Shown here: positions 21,691-28,437 of the stretch, in pieces
How the letters are laid out: every line of letters starts with the position of its first letter
Position numbering within the stretch: position 1 is the first letter of the stretch
Source: a virus
DNA length: 30,291 bases
Virus record (IMG/VR): IMGVR_UViG_3300031673_004455
Coordinates: 1 to 30,291 of that record
Direction: 5' to 3' (one strand)
Program-made: the position numbers and the translations under genes
The notes under the pieces: generated by a model
Told to the model about the DNA's origin: nothing
Database searches by the model: none
What the model saw: only the letters and a program-made list of their open reading frames with translations

Positions 21691-23469
21691 ATGAGTATCT
21701 CAAAAGAAAAAGCACTAGTAGAATATGCGAAAATCATTAAGGACACACCTTATGCATTAAAGACTTACCTACAGACTTACGACAATACTCAATTACGATA
21801 CGTTCCTTTAGAATTATTTCCAGACCAAGAACATTTAATTAACGATTACGACACCTATGAAGAAAACATAGCGTTAAAATATCGTCAAGCGGGTGTATCA
21901 ACAGTTACCGCGGCTTGGGCATCTAAAAAATTAATCACAGCCAAAAAATCACAACCTGAAAAACTTCTAATCATTGCAAATAAATTGGATACTTCCATGG
22001 AATTTGCAAATAAGGTAAGAGCGTTTGTTGACCAATGGCCTGAATGGTTGGGTGTTAAATTTTCTCAAGAAAAAAATTCACAAAGACATTTTAAGTTATC
22101 TAACGGATGTGAGGTTAAAGCCGTTGCAACCTCTAAAGATGCTTTGCGTGGTTATACACCTACTATACTTATTTTTGATGAAGCAGCGTTTATCGATGCT
22201 GACGATGACTTTTGGTCTGCGTGTATGGCCTCTCTATCTACGGGTGGTAAGGTAATCGTAGTATCAACACCTAACGGATTTGATGCTATTTACTATTCAA
22301 TTTACGAACAATCACTTCGAGGAATGAATGATTTCAAAATTACTGAAATGTATTGGTACCGAGACCCTCGTTATGCCAAAGACTTGCAACTTATAAAATG
22401 TAAGGATATTGTTCATTATATGTTAAATAGAGATGAATACGTTGATGATGATATCATTATACGATATGAGTCTATTGACCCAATGTTAAGAGATTTTGTG
22501 GAAATTAAAGAAAGGTTTAATGAAGGATATCGTCCTTACTCTTCTTGGTTTGAAAACATGGCTAAAAAGTTAAAATTTGATAGACGTAAAATAGCTCAGG
22601 AGCTTGAATGTAATTTCTTAGGTTCTGGTGATAGTGTCATCCCTAATGAAACTGTTGAGTCTATTAAAGAGAATTTTATTATCCCACCTGAAAATAAATT
22701 TATGGGTGGTGCAATGTGGCAATGGAAAGAACCTATTGAAAGTCATAAATATATTATGGGTATTGACGTTTCTCGTGGTGATAGTGAGGATTTCACAACA
22801 TTCTGTATAATTGACTTTGACGAGAGAGAACAGGTGTTAGAATACTTAGGTAAGATTCCACCTGACGTTGCGGCTGAGATTGCATTTAAATGGGCAACTA
22901 TGTATAACGCTTTTGTGGTTATTGATATCACTGGTGGTATGGGAGTTTCAACTGCAAGGAAATTAATGGAGTTGGGATATAAGAATTTATATATTGATGG
23001 TGTTAATGTTGCCGATAAGTGGAGATACAATGCAAATATAGTAGATAAAACACCGGGGTTAAACTTTAACACCAAGCGTGTTCAGATTATTGCATCATTT
23101 GAAGAAGCGTTAAGACATAGTTTCGCAGTTCGTTCATCTCGTTTGTTAAATGAGTTAAATACGTTTGTTTATGTTAACGGTAGACCTGACCACATGAAAG
23201 GTCAACATGATGATTTAATTATGGCAATGGCTATGGCGATTTATGTTGGTGAGAATTCATTCACTAATTTAGAAAAAGTTACTAACCAAACTAAGGCCAT
23301 GGTAGATAGTTGGACAGTACAGGAAAGTGCGGTTAGAAACCCTATTAATGATTTCAACCCATCATTGAGCATGTATAACGGAGGAGATTATAATCAACAA
23401 CGTAGTGGTGGTCAGGCGACAAAAAGTGACTATCAGAACTATTTATGGTTATTGGGCGGAAAAAAATAA
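21691..23469 (+). CDS. terL: Terminase large subunit (T4 gp17-like)
   Basis: 592 aa. The ATPase half has a deviant Walker A RQAGVST (65-71; no GK-S/T lysine, arginine at the front) and Walker B ILIFDEAAF (159-167), followed by the coupling STPNG segment (192-196). The nuclease half has the RNase-H-like acidic sites D359 (MGIDVSRGDSED), D412 (VVIDITGG) and the D507-D508 pair (GQHDDLIMA). Length and order fit T4 gp17 and relatives. It forms the motor that drives DNA into the prohead through the portal and cuts the genome. It lies 49 nt before the portal gene; T4 has the tail genes 18 and 19 in this interval, which are missing here. Confidence 0.95.
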   Translation: MSISKEKALVEYAKIIKDTPYALKTYLQTYDNTQLRYVPLELFPDQEHLINDYDTYEENIALKYRQAGVSTVTAAWASKKLITAKKSQPEKLLIIANKLDTSMEFANKVRAFVDQWPEWLGVKFSQEKNSQRHFKLSNGCEVKAVATSKDALRGYTPTILIFDEAAFIDADDDFWSACMASLSTGGKVIVVSTPNGFDAIYYSIYEQSLRGMNDFKITEMYWYRDPRYAKDLQLIKCKDIVHYMLNRDEYVDDDIIIRYESIDPMLRDFVEIKERFNEGYRPYSSWFENMAKKLKFDRRKIAQELECNFLGSGDSVIPNETVESIKENFIIPPENKFMGGAMWQWKEPIESHKYIMGIDVSRGDSEDFTTFCIIDFDEREQVLEYLGKIPPDVAAEIAFKWATMYNAFVVIDITGGMGVSTARKLMELGYKNLYIDGVNVADKWRYNANIVDKTPGLNFNTKRVQIIASFEEALRHSFAVRSSRLLNELNTFVYVNGRPDHMKGQHDDLIMAMAMAIYVGENSFTNLEKVTNQTKAMVDSWTVQESAVRNPINDFNPSLSMYNGGDYNQQRSGGQATKSDYQNYLWLLGGKK

Positions 23470-23498
23470 AGGATACAGATATTCAAATAATATATTAC

Positions 23499-23506
23499 TA
23501 TTTATA
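23499..23506 (+). promoter_or_regulatory. TATTTATA motif, candidate late promoter for portal
   Basis: Exact motif, 12 nt before the ATG at 23519. Confidence 0.6.
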
Positions 23507-23518
23507 TAAAAACTTATA

Positions 23519-25393
23519 ATGGCACAGAATAATTACACAGTATGGCAAAGATTAAGTAAAGTCTTTGGTCCCAATTCAACTTTGGACCAGCAACCGCCTG
23601 TCTATAAGTTTGATAAGAAAGAACTTCTAAAGACTAAAGATAAAAGTGAGTTTGAAAGAGAAAAACTTCAAGCACAACAAACACTTTATTTGGGCGCACA
23701 ATGGCAAAAGGTTGAGAATAACCTTTACACTCAAGCCGTATATTATGAACCAACAAGATTAGCTGCATTTTACGATTACGAGAGTATGGAATTTACTCCT
23801 GAGATATCTGCAGCATTAGACATTTATTCAGAAGAATCTACAACAACAAACGAAGATGGACATATTTTACAAATTTACTCAGAGAGCAAACGAATTAAAT
23901 CGATACTTGGTGACTTATTCAACAATAGACTTGATATCAATACTAATTTACCTATGTGGACAAGGAATACTTGTAAGTATGGGGACAATTTTGTTTACTT
24001 AAAACTTGACCCTGAAAAGGGTATAATGGGAGGACAACAACTTCCAAACATAGAAATTGAAAGATTGGAGAGAGGTATGAAATCTACTCCATCACAATAT
24101 GGTATCAATACTCCAACAACAGAATCTGATGAGTCGTTAAAATTCAAATGGAAGGTTAAAGACTTAGAGTTTAATACTTGGGAAATGGCACACTTTAGAT
24201 TATTAGGTGATGACCGTAAACTTCCTTATGGTACTTCTATGTTAGAAAAAGCCAGAAGAATTTGGAAACAACTTATTCTTTCTGAAGATGCGATGTTAAT
24301 ATATAGAACATCAAGAGCACCTGAAAGAAGAGTGTTTAAAGTCTTCGTAGGTAATATGGATGACAAAGATGTTGAACCGTATGTACAACGTGTTGCCAAT
24401 AAATTCAAACGTGACCAAGTTGCTGACCCTCAAACGGGTAATGTAGATTTACGTATGAATCAAATGGCGGTTGACCAGGATTACTTTATTCCTGTTAGAG
24501 ACCCTAACGCACCTAATCCAATAGATACCCTACCTGGGGCTACTAATCTATCTGAAATTGCAGATATTGAGTATATCCAAAAGAAACTATTGACGGCACT
24601 TCGTGTTCCTAAGGCATTCTTAGGTTTTGAAGAGGTTACAGGTGAAGGAAAAAACTTAGCATTACAGGATATTCGTTTTGCTCGTACAATCAATAGAATT
24701 CAAAAATCTATGATTCAGGAGTTAAATAAAATTGCAGTTATCCATTTATATATTTTAGGATTTGAAGATGAGTTAGATAACTTTACATTGGGATTAACTA
24801 ATCCATCGACACAAGCAGATTTACTTAAGATTGAGCAATGGACACAAAAAATTTCATTATATCGTGATGCGGTTAGTGACCCAGGAAATGGTATACAACC
24901 AGTATCTTCATCATGGGCTAAGAAACATATTCTTGGTTTCTCTGATGAGGAAATTAAATTAGATATTCAACAACAAAGAATTGAAAGAGCAGTTGCCGGT
25001 GAATTAGAAAAAACACAAGAAGTTATTCTAAGTACAGGTATATTCGATAACCTAGATAAGTTATATGGTCAGAAAGGACAAAAACCAGCTGAAAGTGAAG
25101 AATCTGGTGGGGATATGGGTACTGATGATTTTGGTGGTGGTTCTGACTTCGGTTCTGATTTAGGTACTGATTTAGGTACTGATTTAGGTACTGATTTAGG
25201 CCCTGATACAGGTTCTGAAATCGGTGGTGGAGGTGAAACTGAGGTAACACCTGAAGGACTGGTTAAGAATAAAGACCTTGACTTAATTTTGGAAGATTCC
25301 ACTTTATTTGGTCAAAATGAGACTATAGATTTATCTAAAGGACGTAAGTCTTTAGGTGAAATAGGAGAAAAGTTGAATGAGTTACTTAAATAA
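23519..25393 (+). CDS. gp20: Portal protein (T4 gp20-like)
   Basis: 624 aa. It has the features of T4-type portals: an N-terminal clip/wing region (YYEPTRLAAFYDYESMEFTP, then EISAALDIYSEESTT), MWTRNTCKYGDNFVYLKLDP, the central KLPYGTSMLEKARRIWKQL helix, RAPERRVFKVFVGN and the conserved DIEYIQKKLLTALRVPKAFL block. The C-terminal region carries a Gly/Asp-rich low-complexity tract (SDLGTDLGTDLGTDLG) followed by a final helix. Twelve copies would form the ring at the unique head vertex, the channel for DNA and the docking site for terminase and tail. Order after TerL and before protease, scaffold and capsid is as in T4. Confidence 0.94.
   Translation: MAQNNYTVWQRLSKVFGPNSTLDQQPPVYKFDKKELLKTKDKSEFEREKLQAQQTLYLGAQWQKVENNLYTQAVYYEPTRLAAFYDYESMEFTPEISAALDIYSEESTTTNEDGHILQIYSESKRIKSILGDLFNNRLDINTNLPMWTRNTCKYGDNFVYLKLDPEKGIMGGQQLPNIEIERLERGMKSTPSQYGINTPTTESDESLKFKWKVKDLEFNTWEMAHFRLLGDDRKLPYGTSMLEKARRIWKQLILSEDAMLIYRTSRAPERRVFKVFVGNMDDKDVEPYVQRVANKFKRDQVADPQTGNVDLRMNQMAVDQDYFIPVRDPNAPNPIDTLPGATNLSEIADIEYIQKKLLTALRVPKAFLGFEEVTGEGKNLALQDIRFARTINRIQKSMIQELNKIAVIHLYILGFEDELDNFTLGLTNPSTQADLLKIEQWTQKISLYRDAVSDPGNGIQPVSSSWAKKHILGFSDEEIKLDIQQQRIERAVAGELEKTQEVILSTGIFDNLDKLYGQKGQKPAESEESGGDMGTDDFGGGSDFGSDLGTDLGTDLGTDLGPDTGSEIGGGGETEVTPEGLVKNKDLDLILEDSTLFGQNETIDLSKGRKSLGEIGEKLNELLK
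25157..25204 (+). repeat. 12-bp tandem repeat in portal gene (coding DLGT)
   Basis: Three exact GATTTAGGTACT units (25157-25192) and a fourth changed one (GATTTAGGCCCT). In frame, so variable copy number would change the linker length only. Confidence 0.9.
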
Positions 25394-25396
25394 GGA

Positions 25397-25404
25397 TATT
25401 TATA
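25397..25404 (+). promoter_or_regulatory. TATTTATA motif, candidate late promoter
   Basis: Exact motif, 12 nt before the ATG at 25417. Confidence 0.6.
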
Positions 25405-25416
25405 AATAAAATAGTT

Positions 25417-26151
25417 ATGAATAAATTAGGTCAAATAAAATCAAAAATAGAAAAAGGGTTAGTTTCTTTATACGGTAAACCATCGTTTAAACCGGCAATG
25501 AAGAAATTTAAAGAAACCGTTTTATCCAATAAAACAATGGCAGAGGCATTTTATATCTACGACGAGTTAAACTCAAAAAAAGGTATGAATCCTGAAATTG
25601 TATCTGATTATCTTTCTGAATCATTTGAGAAGTTAAACTCTATTATTGAGAAAAATCAAAGAGATATTCAAACGTTATCTGATTGGGCTGATGAACTTAT
25701 TGGTAAAAAAGTTGAGAACGATTATTCTGATATCGATTATGTTTTATATGAGAAATCTTTTAAAAATTTAGAAAAAGTTTTAGAATCTAAAAATAGAATT
25801 AAAAAGAATATCATTACTGAAAATGTTGAGCAGACAATCACAGAGTCTATTAACTTACCACTTTCAACAATGTTAAAAATTGCCTCAAACACATTCAATC
25901 AAGAATATGGTAACATTGAGGAGTCTGAAAAAGAAGAATTAAAAAGTTTATTGTCTATGAGTACATTAGAAATACAATCCGAAATGTTAACATTACGTGA
26001 GTCAGTTGTTTCTAAATTACAAGGAACTCTTAACGAGAACGAAGATAAAGAACTTATAGAAAGTCTAACTAAGACTATCCAAAAAATTAATGAGAGTGAA
26101 AACGATTTAGTTAACCTCTACAAACTACGACAATTAAATTCAGGGTTATAA
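25417..26151 (+). CDS. Helical protein between portal and protease (prohead-core position)
   Basis: 244 aa, predicted almost entirely helical and rich in Lys/Glu (KFKETVLSNKTMAEAFYIYD, SFEKLNSIIEKNQRDIQTLS, SLTKTIQKINESENDLVNLY). No family recognised. In T4 the slot between gene 20 and gene 21 holds the prohead core genes 67 and 68, so a minor core or scaffold role is a fair positional guess, without sequence support. It ends in a bidirectional terminator shared with rpsU. Confidence 0.8.
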   Translation: MNKLGQIKSKIEKGLVSLYGKPSFKPAMKKFKETVLSNKTMAEAFYIYDELNSKKGMNPEIVSDYLSESFEKLNSIIEKNQRDIQTLSDWADELIGKKVENDYSDIDYVLYEKSFKNLEKVLESKNRIKKNIITENVEQTITESINLPLSTMLKIASNTFNQEYGNIEESEKEELKSLLSMSTLEIQSEMLTLRESVVSKLQGTLNENEDKELIESLTKTIQKINESENDLVNLYKLRQLNSGL

Positions 26152-26152
26152 A

Positions 26153-26182
26153 AAAAAGGGTTTAGTTTTCTAAACCCTTTTT
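26153..26182. terminator. Bidirectional terminator containing the rpsU stop codon
   Basis: AAAAAGGGTTTAG, loop TTTT, CTAAACCCTTTTT: a perfect 13-bp stem with T tracts on both strands. It serves the rightward gene ending at 26151 and the leftward rpsU ending at 26162, whose TAA lies in the left arm. Confidence 0.93.
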
Positions 26183-26353
26183 CATTTCAAGATATATTGC
26201 TTTTTGTTTTTGCTTCCTTCTTTTTACTGAAGGTTTTTGAAACTCTTGTCCTTCACGGAGCATTATAGTTTGTTTGGTTTTATTAACTTTGAACTTATAT
26301 TGCTTCAAAGCTTTTTCGATGCTCTCCCCTTTTTTGATTTCTACTATTAACAT
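26162..26353 (-). CDS. rpsU: Ribosomal protein bS21 (phage-encoded)
   Basis: 63 aa. It matches bS21 along its whole length: N-terminal strand MLIVEIKKGESIEKALKQYK, helix FKVNKTKQTIMLREGQEF, then the family block QKPSVKRRKQKQKAIY and a helical tail. It most resembles Bacteroidota forms (MLI-opening, KPSVRRR, KAIY). bS21 sits on the small-subunit platform next to the 3' end of 16S rRNA. In Flavobacterium johnsoniae ribosomes bS21, with bS18 and bS6, hides the anti-Shine-Dalgarno sequence. A phage copy could replace the host one and shift translation. It is the only leftward gene in the head block, with its own late-type motif and no Shine-Dalgarno. Confidence 0.93.
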   Translation of the reverse strand: MLIVEIKKGESIEKALKQYKFKVNKTKQTIMLREGQEFQKPSVKRRKQKQKAIYLEMKKGLEN

Positions 26354-26366
26354 ATATCTGTATTAT

Positions 26367-26374
26367 AATAAATA
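26367..26374 (-). promoter_or_regulatory. TATTTATT motif for rpsU, candidate late promoter
   Basis: Minus strand TATTTATT, 13 nt before the rpsU start codon, the preferred spacing. Confidence 0.55.
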
Positions 26375-26458
26375 CATTTTATTTCGTCAATTTTGACTTA
26401 CCATAGTTTATTAACTATAATTTAAACAAATAAACTATAAGAGTCATTATGAAAATAT

Positions 26459-26896
26459 ATGAAAAAAGGTAAAACTTCGAAGTTAGAAATCTTCGATAAT
26501 GCAAAGTGTAGTTACGGAACCGTTGACGCACAAAATTTTAAATCACTATACATTTCTATACAATCGTGGGTACAACCCACAATAGAAAACGGTCATTGGG
26601 ATAGAATAACGGGTAATGTTAATCGACAAATAAAACATAATTTAATAGAGTGTGTAGACCCATTCATGTTTGAGAGTCATAATATCGTGGATTTAGATTT
26701 ACGTAGTAGTGGGGTTCAAATGGGTAAAAAGAGTTTTATGAATTTAGAAATAACTTTATTTATGAAATCTGAAATCGATTTTAAATCTATAATATTAAGA
26801 GATAGAGTTAAACAAATTTGTAAATCAATATACCAAGATGAGTTAATGGGTTCCAAGTATTTTACCATGACAAAGTCAAAAACAAAAAAAGTTTAG
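26459..26896 (+). CDS. Hypothetical protein in head block
   Basis: 145 aa, mixed alpha/beta with a basic C-terminus (TMTKSKTKKV). Recognisable segments include SLYISIQSWVQPTIENGHWD, SGVQMGKKSFMNLEITLFM and RDRVKQICKSIYQDEL. No family recognised. An out-of-frame ATG 11 nt upstream (at 26448) opens a 7-codon frame (MKIYEKR, stop) that overlaps the true start and could act as a leader peptide. It occupies the interval between rpsU and the protease gene. Confidence 0.78.
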   Translation: MKKGKTSKLEIFDNAKCSYGTVDAQNFKSLYISIQSWVQPTIENGHWDRITGNVNRQIKHNLIECVDPFMFESHNIVDLDLRSSGVQMGKKSFMNLEITLFMKSEIDFKSIILRDRVKQICKSIYQDELMGSKYFTMTKSKTKKV

Positions 26897-26904
26897 TATT
26901 TATA
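26897..26904 (+). promoter_or_regulatory. TATTTATA motif, candidate late promoter
   Basis: Exact motif, 14 nt before the ATG at 26919; it begins right after the previous stop. Confidence 0.6.
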
Positions 26905-26918
26905 GTTAAATTACTTTA

Positions 26919-27308
26919 ATGAGAATCAAAATTACTGAAAATCAATTGAAGAGATTAAATAAGGTTATTAATGAGGCGAACACCCCCATTGATAACCTTA
27001 ATAATCTTATTAACGCTAAAGACATTACTATTACAACAGGTTTGGTTGTGGTAACATTTGATTCTATTATGGTTGAGGGTGATATTAAAGATGGGAATAT
27101 GACCGTTAAGTGTTTGATTGATAAAATCAAATATGACGGTAAAGATGTTACCGATTTCGCATTAGCATGGACCTTAAGAAATGAATGGACGAGTGATGAC
27201 TTACCCTTAGGTACTATAATATGTACGGATTTAGCTGAGATAATGAATAAAGAATTTTTATCACTTATTGGTGTAGAGATTAGCGAATATGATGTCATAA
27301 TAGAATAA
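26919..27308 (+). CDS. Leader-bearing hypothetical protein C
   Basis: 129 aa. The leader MRIKITENQLKRLNKVINE/A follows the same plan as proteins A and B (K-I-T-E-x-x-L-x-[K/R]) and ends in I-N-E/A at residue 19, identical to the site in the capsid protein. The body is strand-rich (ITITTGLVVVTFDSIMVEGD, NMTVKCLIDKIKYDGKDVTD) with no family recognised. Its place two genes before the scaffold and directly before the prohead protease fits a small internal or core protein processed during head maturation. Confidence 0.82.
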   Translation: MRIKITENQLKRLNKVINEANTPIDNLNNLINAKDITITTGLVVVTFDSIMVEGDIKDGNMTVKCLIDKIKYDGKDVTDFALAWTLRNEWTSDDLPLGTIICTDLAEIMNKEFLSLIGVEISEYDVIIE

Positions 27309-27322
27309 ACCTCAATATAAAG

Positions 27323-27330
27323 TATTTATA
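27323..27330 (+). promoter_or_regulatory. TATTTATA motif, candidate late promoter for protease
   Basis: Exact motif, 15 nt before the ATG at 27346. Confidence 0.6.
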
Positions 27331-27345
27331 ATAAAGAATTTTACA

Positions 27346-28065
27346 ATGAAAATATTAGGACCAAACGATACGGGTAAAGGAATATTGATTGAGTGGGACG
27401 CAGGTTTTGTGAATCCAAATGATAGTAGAAATGCTGACATTATAAAAGAATCGTATGGACAGTTAGACCACTCTAAACCATTTGAGTTTTATGCTGTATT
27501 ACAAAAGTTTGATACACCTAATAGAAATGGTAGGGTTTATCCTGAAAAGATTTTACGTAGAGAAGCCGAAAGATATCAAGGAGCAATTAAAAAAGGTCTA
27601 TCGATTTCCGAATTAAATCACCCTGAATCATCATTAATTGATTTGGACCGTGTATCTCACCTTATCACGGATATGTGGTGGGAAGGTAGTACTTTAATGG
27701 GTAAGTTAAAATTATTAACATCTCCAGGGTTTCATAGTAGTGGTGTTGTTTCGTGTCCTGGTGACCAAGCAGCTAACTTAATGAGACAAGGTGTCACTAT
27801 GGGTGTTTCATCACGTGGTGTGGGTTCTTTAGCTCGTAAGGGTGAAAGAAACGAAGTACAGGAAGATTTTGAATTGATTTGTTTTGACTTAGTATCGTCA
27901 CCATCAACACCAGGGGCGTATCTATTCTTAGATAAAGGTGATAAGATGAAGTATGAAGAAAGCTTAGACGAAGAGAAAAAACCAATTTCTGAACCAAAAT
28001 TTAATGGTGCTATGGGTGCGTCTATTGACTTAATGAGAAGATTATCCGATTATTTAGGAAATTAA
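27346..28065 (+). CDS. gp21: Prohead core protease (T4 gp21-like)
   Basis: 239 aa. Conserved features of the gp21/herpes-assemblin-like serine protease fold: FYAVLQKFDTPNRNGRVYPE, the catalytic histidine in ELNHPES (H92), the serine in GVSSRGVGS (S155 or S156) and the acidic partner region ELICFDLVSSPSTPGA (D181). It should mature the prohead by cutting scaffold, capsid protein and internal proteins after [L/I]-x-E. The N-terminal GILIEW and the C-terminal tail (SLDEEKKPISE) may themselves be processed. The position just before scaffold and capsid genes is as in T4. Confidence 0.92.
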   Translation: MKILGPNDTGKGILIEWDAGFVNPNDSRNADIIKESYGQLDHSKPFEFYAVLQKFDTPNRNGRVYPEKILRREAERYQGAIKKGLSISELNHPESSLIDLDRVSHLITDMWWEGSTLMGKLKLLTSPGFHSSGVVSCPGDQAANLMRQGVTMGVSSRGVGSLARKGERNEVQEDFELICFDLVSSPSTPGAYLFLDKGDKMKYEESLDEEKKPISEPKFNGAMGASIDLMRRLSDYLGN

Positions 28066-28078
28066 AAACATTAAAAAC

Positions 28079-28288
28079 ATGGAAGAAAAGTATTTTGTAG
28101 CAAAAATTCAGTATGATTTACCAGATGATAACTCGGGTAAAATCAAAAAAATCAGAGAAGAAAAATTAGTTAAAGGTTTTAACGTAACAGATGTTGAAGC
28201 TAAAGTTACTAAAAAGTTTGAGGGTTTTCCAAACGAATGGAGAATTACGGCATGTGCGGAAAGTAAGATTGACGAGGTTTTCGAATAG
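28079..28288 (+). CDS. Small DUF4494-like protein
   Basis: 69 aa: YFVAKIQYDLPDDNSGKIKK, EEKLVKGFNVTDVEAKVTKK, then FPNEWRITACAESKIDEVFE. The pattern (K-x-x-Y, K-x-x-E-x-x-L-V, F-x-x-x-E-A, final K-I-x-E-V) resembles the start of DUF4494 proteins of Bacteroidota and their phages, which are usually longer; this one would be the N-terminal core only. It starts 13 nt after the protease stop without its own late motif, so it is probably co-transcribed. A terminator follows. Confidence 0.72.
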   Translation: MEEKYFVAKIQYDLPDDNSGKIKKIREEKLVKGFNVTDVEAKVTKKFEGFPNEWRITACAESKIDEVFE

Positions 28289-28311
28289 AAAAATCATACT
28301 AACAATAATTT

Positions 28312-28341
28312 AAATCGGGGTGAAAACTCCGATTTTTTTTT
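28312..28341 (+). terminator. Terminator between protease operon and scaffold gene
   Basis: AAATCGGGGT, GAAA tetraloop, ACTCCGATTT, then T to 28341. Strong hairpin; it insulates the very highly expressed scaffold/capsid genes. Confidence 0.92.
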
Positions 28342-28381
28342 GCTCATTATATAATAAAGTGAATTTTTTTTAATCCAGTGA

Positions 28382-28389
28382 TATTTATT
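28382..28389 (+). promoter_or_regulatory. TATTTATT motif before scaffold gene
   Basis: Seven of eight bases, but 48 nt before the ATG, much farther than usual. The leader also contains TATAAATA (the T4 late consensus in the sense direction) about 10 nt further on and a perfect palindrome GCAAATATTTGC at 28412-28423. Confidence 0.4.
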
Positions 28390-28437
28390 AGAAAACTATA
28401 AATAAACAATTGCAAATATTTGCGCAAAAAAAACAAA

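Noticed and set aside
25157-25204. CRISPR-like or regulatory repeat
   Set aside because: Units are 12 bp, directly abutting and in frame with the portal gene; it is a coding linker repeat.
26942-27298. 118-aa minus-strand frame opposite leader protein C
   Set aside because: The plus frame has a late motif, a conserved leader and good spacing; the reverse frame has none.
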